Shown piece by piece: positions 1 through 10,791 of a DNA stretch of 64,000 nucleotides. The notes under the pieces are model-generated. The model did no database searches, was not told the DNA's origin, and was given only the letters and a program-made list of their open reading frames with translations. How positions within the stretch are numbered: position 1 is the first letter of the stretch; each line of letters begins with the position of its first letter. The position numbers were made by a program, and so were the translations under genes. This DNA comes from Cliona cf. orientalis (lineage: Eukaryota > Porifera > Demospongiae > Clionaida > Clionaidae). The stretch is from positions 6,820,001-6,884,000 of the forward strand of contig OZ005705.1 in assembly GCA_963930775.1 (NCBI GenBank), read 5' to 3'.

Positions 1-3000
1 GATTCATCATCAAAGCTTGGTTCTAGACAGACAGGCACCACCACTGCTCCTCCTGTGACAAAGCGGGAGCCCACACGCACCAGCCCAGCCAGGAAGAAGC
101 AGTCACAGCAACAGAGCCCTCAACAACCATCAAATGCGGTGATGCAAGTCCCAGCCCCAGCAGGGCTACTACAGCAGCAGTCTCCCATACAGGGACTCAT
201 CGATGGCCCCAACAGCGAGAGAGATGGCAGAGAAAGCCCTCCTTACCTCGAGCGTCTGATACCACGAGATCCTTCCTCCCAACCTCAGGACGCCTGGCCG
301 CTTTTTGAGGAGGATCCTGCTATTCATCCGACTACTAACCTTCCACCGTCAGTGGAAGCGATGATGCTGGGTATAACATCCAGGCAGCAGCAGCACCGAG
401 CTCCACCACAACCTTCTAGTCCTCCCGCTAGTTCTGGCATTGTTCTACCCCCTCATTCTTCTTCTGCTATCACTACTACCCACAATGGCAATCCTCCTCC
501 TCTACCGGCAGAACAGGGAACGGGAATCATCCCGATGGTTCCTCCACTGGCCCATGCACATGCCCAACAGCAACCGACGCCACCCCAGAGTCCAGTTCCC
601 GATCAGCTTCAAACGGGAGGAGGAGCCGGACAGCCCCCGCCACCTCTGCCTGGAATGTTTCCCCCCACTGTCCCTCCTATCAGTCCACCCTCTAGTACTA
701 CATCGGCCATGCCTGCTATATTTCACCCTCTCATGCAACCAAGACACTTCATCCCTCCCATGACAACTGCTGCCGCCGTGCAGCAATTCTTTGCCGTCAG
801 TGGCCAGCAGGACATGCTCTACAACCAAGCACATCACACTCATTCTAACGTGACCCCCCCTCTTCCTAATCCTTCAGAGCTAGCCAGCAGTGGCGGCGGT
901 GGCAGTGGTGGTGGTGGGAGTGGAAATGGCAGTGGTGAGTCATCCTCCATGACTTCTTTGGTCTCTCCCCTTCAACCGATGCCCATTAAGAAGTCCTCCC
1001 CGCGCTCCGGCTCGGGAGAGCGCACAACAACTGCCATGTCACCTTTGACCGTGACTGCATACACTCAGACCTTCTTCCCGAAGCTGACCAGTGCTCACAC
1101 GCAGACTGAAGTGAAGAAGTGTCGTGAGGAGGGAACCCAATTCAATCCGCATGTGAAGGAGGCCTGGGCTCAGACTGATCGTCACTATGTTGCAGCTACA
1201 GAACTCAGTCCACCAGAGTTAGAGAATGACTCTAAAGGTATGTCTGGAAAACTTACTGTGTGCATGTACTTGCATCCAGAAAAATGACAATAGAGCCCTA
1301 GTGAGAACGGGGGATTTTTTTTACCTCTATAAAGTAATTTCCACCCACAACTTCCCAGAAAGAGCTGAGGATAAAGTGACATGAGGGGAGCATTCATGTA
1401 GACTTTCAGGAGCTGGGAAGCCATAAACTTTGCATTGATCATGTAACTGCACATAATATTATGCATCGTACCTGCTACCTAAATGAGTAATGACCCAGTA
1501 CCAATATCTCTGTACAATGTGTTGAAATGATGACTATGGTATAATTATGGTGTTTTTTTTCTGCTTCTACAGATGCCAAAGTGAACTTTGCCATTGATTA
1601 CTCAATCAAGGTGAGACATAGTTAACTGCTTTATTATAAATAGTACAGGAACTAGTGACACTTTATATTCCCTTTCCTGCTGCAGTGTTTGAACGTGTAC
1701 CTTCAGTACGTTGACGATGATGAGACTCCTTCTGAGCTCCTGCAAATGCTGGAGAACCTGAAAGAGCAGCAATTAGAGGAGCAGGCAATGCCCTACAAGA
1801 ACCAACTCACGGCTCTTAATGCTTCTCAGCAGGACTTCATCATGTCCCTGGCCAGAGACAGGGCACAGCGGTTTCCAATTAATGCCCACCCAGTGGGGGA
1901 GGGTGCAACTGGCATGAGTTTCTATCAACCTAAGCCTATGATGATGAAAGAATCCACTCCTCCTCAGGCGGGAGAGGACGTGACACTACAACAGGCTGCT
2001 GCTTCTCTTCCAGGTATGCCATAAACACAAGTATGATTATAATAATTATGATAGCTACTAACTATATATACTACTCCCAACCCCTATTTAGGAGAATGGG
2101 CATTAATTAGAATTTTGTCATTTTTCCACTCAGTGCTGCCATCATCCCATGGTATTCCTCCAGATGCCTCCCTCACCTCCTCCAGTTCGACCTCTGACCT
2201 CCTTCCATCGGCCCAAGATGACGACAAATCAAGCGAAACTAATGTTGACATGACCCCTCAACAGGAGATTCAACCCCCTGCTGCGGCCCCTCCCTATCCT
2301 ATCCCCCCTCACCTAATGATGCACCCACAGCGCTACATGATGCCCTTGCCCATGTTCTACAACCCCAGCTTCTACCCTCCCTCCTTTCCTGGTATGCCAG
2401 GACTTCCAGGAATGCCTGGTATGATGATGCCGCCTTACGGGCATCATGTGATCCCACCAATGCACCAGCAGCAACAACCAGCTCCACAGCCGGAGCAGAA
2501 CCTTGAATCTCTTGAAGAGGAGGCTTCTACAACTTCCACACCAACGACAAAGCTTAGTCCTCCAACTTCTGATGTAATTCCCAACCAACCCCCTATCACT
2601 GCTTCTATTGAACTAGAGAGCCCTAGCTCTACATCTGTTGACCATCAGAGTGTGCATGTGCCTCCTATGGTAGACAGTGTCCAAGGTTTGCATGTAACCG
2701 CATTTCAGGCGGAAGATATCATCCCAGAAGATCCTACTCTAGAGAATGCAGGAGAAGGGGGAATCGTTCTGCAACCAACTGATCCAATATCAGCGATGCT
2801 CGAAGAACATCAGCAAGGTCAGCAGGAAGATGATGGAGAGCAGCAGCTACATGTAGGACCTGTGGCTTTCATTCCATCAGCTACTACTAGTGAAGCCTAC
2901 ATTGCTGCCGATGCTGTACAGCACCCTATAGATCAAGTAGGTGATGATTATCAGATGCAGGATGAAGAAAATGTACCGCCACCAACCGTGGAATCAGATG

Positions 3001-4396
3001 TGAATATGTCCAATCCAGGTCAGTGTTACATATTATTGTAATAAAATTCTTCTGATCTGACAATTGACCTTTAATTACTACCATTAATTATCATCATTTC
3101 ATGTTTAATGGAACATGAAATTAAGGTGACATGTTTTTTTTTTTTCATTCCATTCCAGGCTTGCCCTGCCGGGGGAGTTCAGGAGGAAGCACTAAAGAAA
3201 CAGACCCTTCGAGTGGTGAAGACAAGGAGAATGAGCAGAAAGTGGACACGAAGCAACAAAAGCCTAAAAGCTTGCGCACAAAGCAGCAAATGCCACAAGA
3301 GAACAACACATCATCGAAACAGCAAAGTAAGGTCACTTACCAGAGGCAGCAGCAAAACTATCAGAGAACGGGAACTAGTGGGGTGTACTCGAATAAGTCA
3401 TCCACATACCACAGGGGCAGGTACACGTACAATAACTATGGTAATCAGAGGCAGCAGCAGTACAGGAGATACAATTATCAGTCCAACGGTGGAAGGATGT
3501 ACAACAGGACGACGTATAATTCAGGTGGTAATGGTGGGAGATACCAACAAAAGTGGAACCAAGGTGGCCAGCAATATTATGGCAGTGGTGGTGGCGGCTC
3601 TTCCTCCTATTCATCATCATCGTCTTCTGAGCAAGCTGCGGGTCGACCGCACAACCCCAGCCGTAGTAAACTCCATACAAGCAGCAGTGGCAGCAGCGAT
3701 CATAATAGTAGTGGCAAGAGTGTAACCCCAGTCCCAGCTACGACCAACGCGAGTGCTTCCGCTGAGGATCACGATCGAAACGTTCCACAGTTCAACAACA
3801 GCAATAATAACTACTCGTCAAGTGGAACGGGAAAATTTAGCCCCAAGAGCTTCACATCTTTTCCATCATCTCCCCAAAACCATCACTCCAGTATCAATGG
3901 AGACATGAGCTCTACTAACATGGTTGTCCCTCAGACTGCCACCGATTCTGCCCCTGCGACTGCATTGAAGGAAGGAGAAAAGAAAGCGAATCGCTGGCAT
4001 TTTAAAGACACGGCGTCGGACAGAGATAGATTGGAAGTCCCGGATCCAAACCTTTGGAACTGGACTAGTGGTGGCGGCGGAGATCGTCAGTTTGGGTACG
4101 GGCATCCGGGTGACTACGCTGAAACTGTTGAGGATCCATTTCCGACCGGCATGACTGTTGGTGTTGACGATAAGGAATTTGCTTTCAAAGACGAGTGTAT
4201 GGACGATTTCGATGCTAGACAGATGGAGGAACTATTTCCGGCTCTAAAATCCGCTATCCCTAGCCGCTATGACGCTACTACTACTACTACTACTACTAGT
4301 GGTGATGGAATCCTCCACCCCCCAGCTCAGTGCAGTAACAGGAGTGATATTCAGGCGTACAGGCTTGCTGGGTCAGGTGGGGGGTATTACGACTAG
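1..4396 (+). CDS. Q/P/G-rich low-complexity protein, 5' end missing
   Basis: I do not recognise this gene. The frame is already open at base 1, so the start lies outside the window. Exons read as about 1-1237, 1573-1610, 1686-2013, 2134-3018 and 3159-4396, with matching phases, and the stop follows a Gly-Gly-Tyr-Tyr-Asp end. The first exon is rich in Pro, Gln, Ser and His and contains a Gly/Ser linker near 890-940. It is followed by three 'TQT/AQTD'-like short motifs at about 1060-1185. The third exon encodes the only compact-looking segment: acidic, Leu-rich and probably helical, starting near NVYLQYVDDDETPSELLQ. The last exon has a Tyr/Arg/Gln/Gly-rich part (about 3340-3600), poly-Ser, and a C-terminal part containing RWHFKD and PDPNLWNW. 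Composition resembles RNA-binding or condensate-forming proteins, but that is inference. The exon chain is well supported; the function is not. Confidence 0.7.
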
Positions 4397-4580
4397 TCTT
4401 GAATAACAACAGTTACTGATCATGTCACATCAGTGTTTGTCCTCGTAATAATTATGTCACTAAGTTAATATTATTATCTCGATTAATTAATTTTTGTCTG
4501 TATTCTACAAGGTATGATGGTTGTATATATGTGATTGCCATGGCTGTGCTATATTAAATTAAAATCATGGCACACTTTTA

Positions 4581-6150
4581 TTGCAGTTAATAGTAACGCC
4601 CATGGGCTGCGAACGGGTTGGGCGGAGCTCAATCTCCGCGCATAGACATCGCATAATATTATCGCGATGCTGTGCAGCGGATGCAGATACAAGATTGTTT
4701 CGAGCAAGTATGGCTACGATCGTTTCAAGACGTTCCAGCGTGAAAAACGATGCCAGTATGGCTACGATCGTTTCGAGGCGTTCTGGTTCTATCCGCGGGG
4801 TGGAGGGAGGCGTGGAGAAGATCCTAGCGTCCATCAAGCGGAAGAGTGAAAAGCATAAGTATTCACCATTGCTACAGAGAATCAGAGAAGTAAGCACATA
4901 ATATTATACAGCTTCATCGTTACCATGAAAAATACTGGAACCTCTATGTTAAACTTTTTGTGGCTATTCAACTGACTCATAATATTAAAGCTACTAGAAT
5001 TGTCGGGGAATTTCACAACATAATAATATAATAATATTATTATAGTACTAAGAATGATTAATGATGATCTTAGGAAGAGGTATCGGACAAAGGAGCTGGC
5101 AAGAAAGGCAAGGTGGTCCTCTATGTGACCAGTGTTCAGATGGTGAGGAGTACGAGGGATCTCTGCCGACAGGTGGTGCACATTCTCAGGGCCTACCGGG
5201 TAAAATGTTCGGTGAAGGACGTCTACCTGCACCCAGCCTACAGTAAGGAGCTCACCGAGAGAATGGGAGGGAGAGAGAGCGTCTCCTTACCTCAGGCAAG
5301 TTGGCTGGAATAAAATTAGTGCTGATCAGTCCTATATGCACTACAATAGTATTATGAGATCTACTTATAATAGCAGCTAGTACGTGTTCTCCCCAGGCTT
5401 TAACTTAATATGGGGACAAAGATATTATTATGTATTGCAGCCAGGAAGAATCAGATCTTTTTCCCATGTATGACTATAGTGATGCTACTGTTTCTGCAGC
5501 TATTTATTGATGGGGAGCACATTGGAGATGGAGCAACAGTGGTGGAGATGAACGAGGCTGGGGACTTGGAGGAAATGCTTGCAGAATTCATGGTAAAATT
5601 GCCAGAGCATGATAATAATTATACTATAGTCTTGGTAGATTTCAATCATGGTACAAGTATCATAGCCTCACCCTATTATAGCACAACAGTGTAAACAGGT
5701 CAATCTGTACAGGGGTAGATAGCTGAAGGAAATGCTTACAGGACCCATAGTAAATATTATGTGACTGTCCTAGTTACCTTGGTAGAAACATTGCTTTTTT
5801 AACCCCTCACTGCCAAGTATCAGTTGGCTGGAGTACCCACTCTACTCGATCATGCTACTACCCAAATTTAAGCTTCAAGGCCAAAAACAGCTATGCAGTC
5901 CACATGCAATATCCATGTCATTTCCATGCACACCTACTCATATCTCTGCATATAATTATTTGTTCAGGACGAAGCAAGTGATACTACCATACTAGAGGAA
6001 TGTGCAGTGTGTGGTGATCAAGGTTTTATCATGTGTCTCTGGTGCAAGGGCACCAAGAAAGGAATAAGCAACCACTTTGGTGAACTCAAATGCACAGTGT
6101 GTAATGAGAATGCCCTCCAAGTGTGTCCAGGCTGCAGCTCCATGAGCTAA
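4581..6150 (+). CDS. GRXCR-like: GRXCR-type glutaredoxin domain cysteine-rich protein
   Basis: The gene has four exons, about 4581-4889, 5074-5295, 5500-5592 and 5968-6150, all joining in phase 0. Exons 2 and 3 give a glutaredoxin-like fold: KGKVVLYVTSVQMVRSTRDL, then VSLPQ joined to LFIDGEHIGDG and an NEAGDLEEML helix. The CPYC redox motif of classical glutaredoxins is absent, as in animal GRXCR1/2. Exon 4 carries four CxxC pairs (CAVC, CLWC, CTVC, CPGC), a DnaJ-like zinc ribbon expected to bind two zinc ions. Vertebrate GRXCR1/2 act in actin-based stereocilia of hair cells; a role here in actin-rich protrusions is inference. The N-terminal exon is basic and contains a 16-residue tandem repeat. 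The start at 4581 could instead be the Met at 4602. The intron after exon 2 appears to begin with GC. Confidence 0.85.
4707..4783 (+). repeat. In-frame 48-base tandem repeat in GRXCR-like exon 1
   Basis: Two copies of agtatggctacgatcgtttc begin at 4707 and 4755, 48 bases apart. They encode two copies of ASMATIVSRRS. The period is a whole number of codons (16), so the reading frame is kept. Confidence 0.85.
5296..5499 (+). other. Probable GC-AG intron
   Basis: The exon ends CCTCAG and the intron starts GCAAGT, ending TTTCTGCAG. This is the usual GC-donor consensus. Splicing here joins VSLPQ to LFIDGEH, the conserved GRXCR continuation, in phase 0. No GT donor nearby restores that join. Confidence 0.75.
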
Positions 6151-6595
6151 AGGCTCCACCATCATCACAGAATCTCAATAATACATCCAGCATCAAAATT
6201 TCCCCCCTCAATCTTATCTCTCTTTTGGACTCACTTATAAATTTAATACAAGTACATTATTGTCTGCATTTGATTTGTACAGTGATTAATATTAAAAGAA
6301 ACTCCCAATTACCAGCTTTTTTTTTGTCAAAACTCATTTATTCCCTGCATGAATACACCTAAATCCCATCACACTATCCCAGCTAGCATACTGCGCAGCT
6401 GTCACAGCCATTGTGCTTGACAGGAAGTGGAATACAACCAATGATCATAGTAAAGCTGCAGGTGAGAGACAGGGAGCTACTGTAAACAAGAGAGCGTGTG
6501 TAAACAGTCTTGTTGGCAGTGTAGCACAGGTGTTGTGGTCTCTGTGAGATGGTGAGCTGGTCAGCAAACAGATCTCTCTAATGTCAGAAATTACA
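6151..6595. other. Convergent 3' region between GRXCR-like and UTP18
   Basis: This 445-base stretch lies between two stop codons on opposite strands and holds both 3' UTRs. It is AT-rich on the left. I see no further gene. Confidence 0.6.
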
Positions 6596-9577
6596 TCACT
6601 GCCCACTGTGGTAGTGGTTGAGTCTGCAGGGAGAGAGGGAGGGAGGGGAATGAACATAGCACATGTATGGCATATGGTGGCAATATTCGAATACTGCCAT
6701 AATGGTTAATCTCATTAATTTTTTTATTGTGCATGCACAATGATACTTCACCCCCAGGCGGGCTATTTCTATACACACCTGTATAGAAGGACCTTCCCTT
6801 TGTCGTTGCCAATGGCAATGTAGTGACTCTGTGGGGAGATATCCAGTGCAGTGACGTAGCCGAGTGGTGTGGAGTGAGTTGGCCAGTTGGAGAAGACCGT
6901 CAGAGATGGAACATGAACCTAAATGACAGGTCAACAAAGATACGCAATAGCATTCAAGTATCATTTTGCCCAGGTACAGAATAGGCATCACCATCTTCAC
7001 AAAGGACGAAAGATGATATGCATGCAACATTACTATTATGGGCTAGCTATCCATTGGCCTTGATAACCAGACCACTCTCTTCTGGTGGATTGAAACTAGC
7101 CTCATCCCCAGGACACTCCCAGCTATTCAATGTCATAATATATACCAATAACAAACTATCTTGGTATCAGAAGGCTCACCAGCTTCAGAGCATCCTTCTT
7201 CCGCTGTGAAGCAATGGCCAGGATCTCACTGGAAAAGAGAACATAGCAGATTAATAATTATTATGGCTTTAAAAATCTCATTTTTCGTACATATTTATAT
7301 ACATACCTGGTGGAATTGAAGCAGACTTGGTCTATGGCAGTCGTCAAATTTCTTATAGATTTGAGTGGTTTAGGATAAGGACTGAGTCCAGGTACAGCTG
7401 CCGTGCTGCTGACACTGCTGGTGCTCCAATCTCCACCAGTTCTCAGGCACTGTTCACCGCTATAGACATTCACCACTCCACTGTCACAGCCGCAGGCCAA
7501 GTGGCTACCACTGGGGGAAACGGCCAGCTTCGTCCCCAACAGACAGCCCTCGTCAGTGAAACAGTGCACGCAGTCACGAGTGCTCATGTCCCACACGTAA
7601 ACTTTACCATCACCTGTGCAAGTTAAGTGTGTGTGTGAGTGTGAGCGTATCAATTGGCTAATACATACGTGAATAATTTTAAACTCACTTCCGCTAGAGA
7701 GCAAGTAGCGTCCATCTGGAGTAAAGGATACATCACGCACTGTGCCGTTCATCTTCAGGTCTCCTACCCACTGTTTCGTCTGTATACAAAATAATTAATT
7801 TTGCACATAATATTATTATGATAAAATTCACTTTGTAAATAAACCCTATAATGTATGTAGCAGCTACGTGTTGACCTGTGGATGTACCACTCTCTCACCT
7901 TATTGGAGACCAGAGGCATGTACCCATCTTTACCAAGGAAGACCAACAGCTGGTTGTCAGGGGACACAGTGAACTTATCAAAGTATCTCTCTTCTCGACC
8001 TATAACACCAAGAGAAAGAGAGAGAGAGAGAGAAACAATTATAGTTAATACGGTGACCAAACTTTAGGTTATTTGGGCAGAGCCTGTGACAACTTTCAGG
8101 TGTGCCCTACTCCCATAATATTATTAAAGGAAGGTACCAAATGCCTATCCGTATCATAATATTATGCAACCTTTTTCTTATTTTACCCCTAATGCCATGG
8201 ATCTGTGTGATCTTTCCAGCCACCATGTTGTAGACAAAGAAGTTCTTTCTCTGTCCTGCCAGTATCACCTCCTCCCCGTCCCGGCTAAAGTGGGCCGTGG
8301 TGATGGGGAAACGCTGAATGTGCACACTCTGAAGTTTAGGATTCACCTGACCATCCACCTGAGCAGAAATTATATGAAAATCACGTAACTAAGAGAAACT
8401 GGGAGACTCCCGACACAGAATACACTATTTAAGGCTGCTTGTTTGCCCAATAATGATTCACAAACATAGACGCCCTGCTCTTAATTGGTAGTTCCCCCTC
8501 TAAGCATGCACCTGAAAGAGGTCGACTGTCTTGTGGTAGCCAGCTGTAAGGAGGACGCTAGCTGTGGGATGGAACTCCACCGAGCGTACCACAGCCTGAG
8601 CTCTCTTGACGCTATTGGCATCTTTCATCCTCTTGAGGTCAATGGTTCCCTTGAGTAGGCTCTCCACTGACCGAACCAAGAGGTCTCCAGTTCTCGTTAG
8701 AATGTTTCCACCTTCTTCCTCAGAGTCTGAACCCCTTTCAGATTCACTATCTGTATCATCACAGGGTTCTCCTCTTCGTTTCCTCCTCTTTCTCCGCCTC
8801 TTTCTTTGTTCGGCTGTGACTGCCCACTCTGGCTGTCCATGCAGCTTCTCAAACCTAACAAGAATCAGGAATGGGAATGGGACATGCCCAATTATTAATA
8901 ATATATACTTACTGTGTTCTGAGTCGCTGCTGATAGGTGGTTCCAGAGACAGTAGTTTCACCTTCCACCTTTCGCAGCTTTCTCGACCTCTGATGAGCAG
9001 ATATATCCACACTGACAGGAAAGTGAGTGAGTCAGTCGACAGGAATGATTGTGATTCACATACCTGATGTCCTCGTCATCTTCATCATGCCACACTGGTG
9101 GTCTTCTGGAGAAAAGGGTACTTTTTCCTGCACATTTGGCCCCATCATCTTGCAGCTGAACTTCTTTCACATCAATATCACCATCGTCATCCTAGATTGC
9201 ACGTAAATACCCATACCATCACTAGTCTCGCAGAGCCAGACCCTTATGTGGGGGGGAGAGGGTCTGGCTCCGCAAGACTATACCACCACAGGGTTGGCTA
9301 AGTCATAATATTATAATAATTGGTATACTGTTTAAGATACCTCATCTGAGCTAGAACTAGGTTCAGAATGAACTGATAGGAATGGTTGACCCCCAAACAC
9401 CAGTGACTCCAGCCTTGCTTCTACTTCATCTCGCTCCTCCTGGCTGTAGGACTCCAGAGCGGTATCATTAGACGCTTCATTCAACTTTTTGCGCCTTTTT
9501 CGATGCTGGGTTGAGCCTCGAGTATCCACAAATGCTCCTAGATCTCCGATATCTAGGCGCTCTTCTTCACCAGCCAT
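6596..9577 (-). CDS. UTP18: UTP18, U3 snoRNP-associated WD40 protein
   Basis: UTP18 is a WD40 subunit of the UTP-B part of the small-subunit processome, acting in the nucleolus on 18S rRNA precursor processing. The protein starts MAGEEERLDIGD at 9577. It has an acidic/basic N-terminal part (KRRKK, then EERDEVEARLESLVFG), a Glu/Ser-rich linker, then WD-type blades. Recognisable segments include EFHPTASVLLTAGYHKTVDL, ISNKVREW-like and DGKVYVWDMSTRDCVHCF. Exons are about 9577-9341, 9193-9064, 9011-8914, 8856-8512, 8358-8214, 8001-7899, 7781-7690, 7613-7313, 7229-7170, 6918-6773 and 6623-6596. The last exon is only 28 bases; splicing to it gives YRLNHYHSGQ and a stop, matching the short basic tail typical of the family. 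The start codon lies only 120 bases past the L21 stop codon on the same strand. Confidence 0.92.
9223..9280. mobile_element. 58-base miniature inverted-repeat element, TAGTCTCG ends
   Basis: The element starts TAGTCTCGCAGAGCCAGACC and ends with its near-perfect reverse complement (about 22 bases, two mismatches) at 9259-9280. It is flanked by TACCATCAC (9214-9222) and TACCACCAC (9281-9289), a 9-base target duplication with one mismatch. It lies in a UTP18 intron. The end sequence and 9-base duplication match those of the larger element at 59652. Long inverted repeats with 9-base duplications are typical of Mutator-like elements; that assignment is inference. Confidence 0.75.
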
Positions 9578-9625
9578 TTTATTCCAATTAACGCACACCC
9601 TACCACGTGTTCGCATCGAACGGTT

Positions 9626-9640
9626 GCACGCATGCGCAAT
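9626..9640. promoter_or_regulatory. NRF1-like motif upstream of UTP18
   Basis: GCACGCATGCGCAAT lies about 50 bases upstream of the UTP18 start codon, inside the 120-base gap after the L21 stop codon. It resembles the NRF1 palindrome TGCGCATGCGCA. Binding is inferred. Confidence 0.45.
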
Positions 9641-9697
9641 GAATGGACACTGTCTTGACATGGCAGAGAGCAAAACAAACATTCCAAAACATCATTC

Positions 9698-10483
9698 TTA
9701 TGCGACAAACTCGTATGGAATTGGTTCAACTAGCTCAGGCTCTTTTCCCTTGGTCTTTACAAAGTGTCCCTTGCGAGGAGCGGCAGGGAGTCGCTTGCAG
9801 ATCACCTTCTCCCCCTTCTCACGAGCCTCCCTCTTCTTCCTCTCGTTCTCCTTCACTCGACGGAGGAAGTCTTCCCGGCAACGAGAATGGTGCACATGCT
9901 CAATGCGAACATTGATGCGCTTGGGAATGATGCGGTTCCTAAAAAGACAAAGATTCAAACCATGATTTTCACAAAATTTGGTATAGGACCACGACTGTTC
10001 TTACCCAACTTGCTTGTTGAGGATGACACCCACAGCTCTCTTGGTCACATTGAACACACGTCCTGTCTTTCCGTGGTAAAATTTGTAAGGCATACCCTTC
10101 TGAAACGCACCATTACCCTGCACACATACAGAACAAAATCAATTCAGTGCACCAGATCTACTTGTGAACGTTGTAGTGCTCTTCCACCCATTCATGTATG
10201 AAAATTATAGATGGATTGTTTCCCTCTGCAAGGCCTTAAGCACATTATTATTGGATTAATATTATTCAAAATTTTTAGTACCTTGACGTCAACAATGTCC
10301 CCAACTTTGTAAATCTTCAAATAGGTTGAAAGGTGTTCCACGCCTAACATAAAACACATGGTAAATCATTTCAATCACTATTTATATGTACGTGCCAAGA
10401 CAAGGCACTCACTCACCATGCTTCCTGAAGTCGCGAGAGAACAGGTACCTAGTACCACGCCGATAACCCTTGGTGTTCACCAT
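9698..10483 (-). CDS. RPL21: 60S ribosomal protein L21 (eL21)
   Basis: This is a structural protein of the large ribosomal subunit. The start at 10483 gives [19 protein letters not shown], the canonical eL21 N-terminus. It is followed by [18 protein letters not shown], then [20 protein letters not shown], then [20 protein letters not shown]. The protein ends PIPYEFVA with the stop at 9698. Exons are about 10483-10413, 10343-10283, 10119-10006 and 9938-9698, giving roughly 160 residues, the usual family length. The 5' UTR is interrupted by an intron with a donor near 10585. A pyrimidine-rich stretch read on the minus strand around 10605-10615 could be a 5' TOP start. It is head to head with CCDC22. 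I looked for C/D-box snoRNAs in its introns and saw none. Confidence 0.96.
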
Positions 10484-10791
10484 TACTCAACCCTAAAAAT
10501 AAATATATGTCATAACGCACCACCTCAGGGACTCATTGGTATATAGATGGCTCATTCTAGTCCATAATCTACGTTCTCACTTACCCTAGACACCCTTCGC
10601 CTTTCGGAGGTTGGTGAAAGAGGCTCTTGCACGTGTTTCGATCCACTTTTGAGCATGCGCGGCGTGAATGGTCATGTGACCAGTACTTCACTCCTCGTGA
10701 CTCAGATGTGGGCGTGGTGATAAGGTGCATTGTCAAGCTTCTGAGCTAGAGCTGAGATATATATCCAGCCACTTCTGACCCGTTTGCAGCC
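10484..10791. promoter_or_regulatory. Shared bidirectional promoter, RPL21 / CCDC22
   Basis: Only 308 bases separate the two divergent start codons. The region contains GCATGCGCGGCG at 10653-10662, an NRF1-like half, and the L21 5' UTR intron. No TATA box is obvious. Confidence 0.6.

Noticed and set aside
10120-10282. snoRNA in the L21 intron
   Set aside because: Host-gene introns often hold snoRNAs, but I see no convincing C/D or H/ACA boxes.
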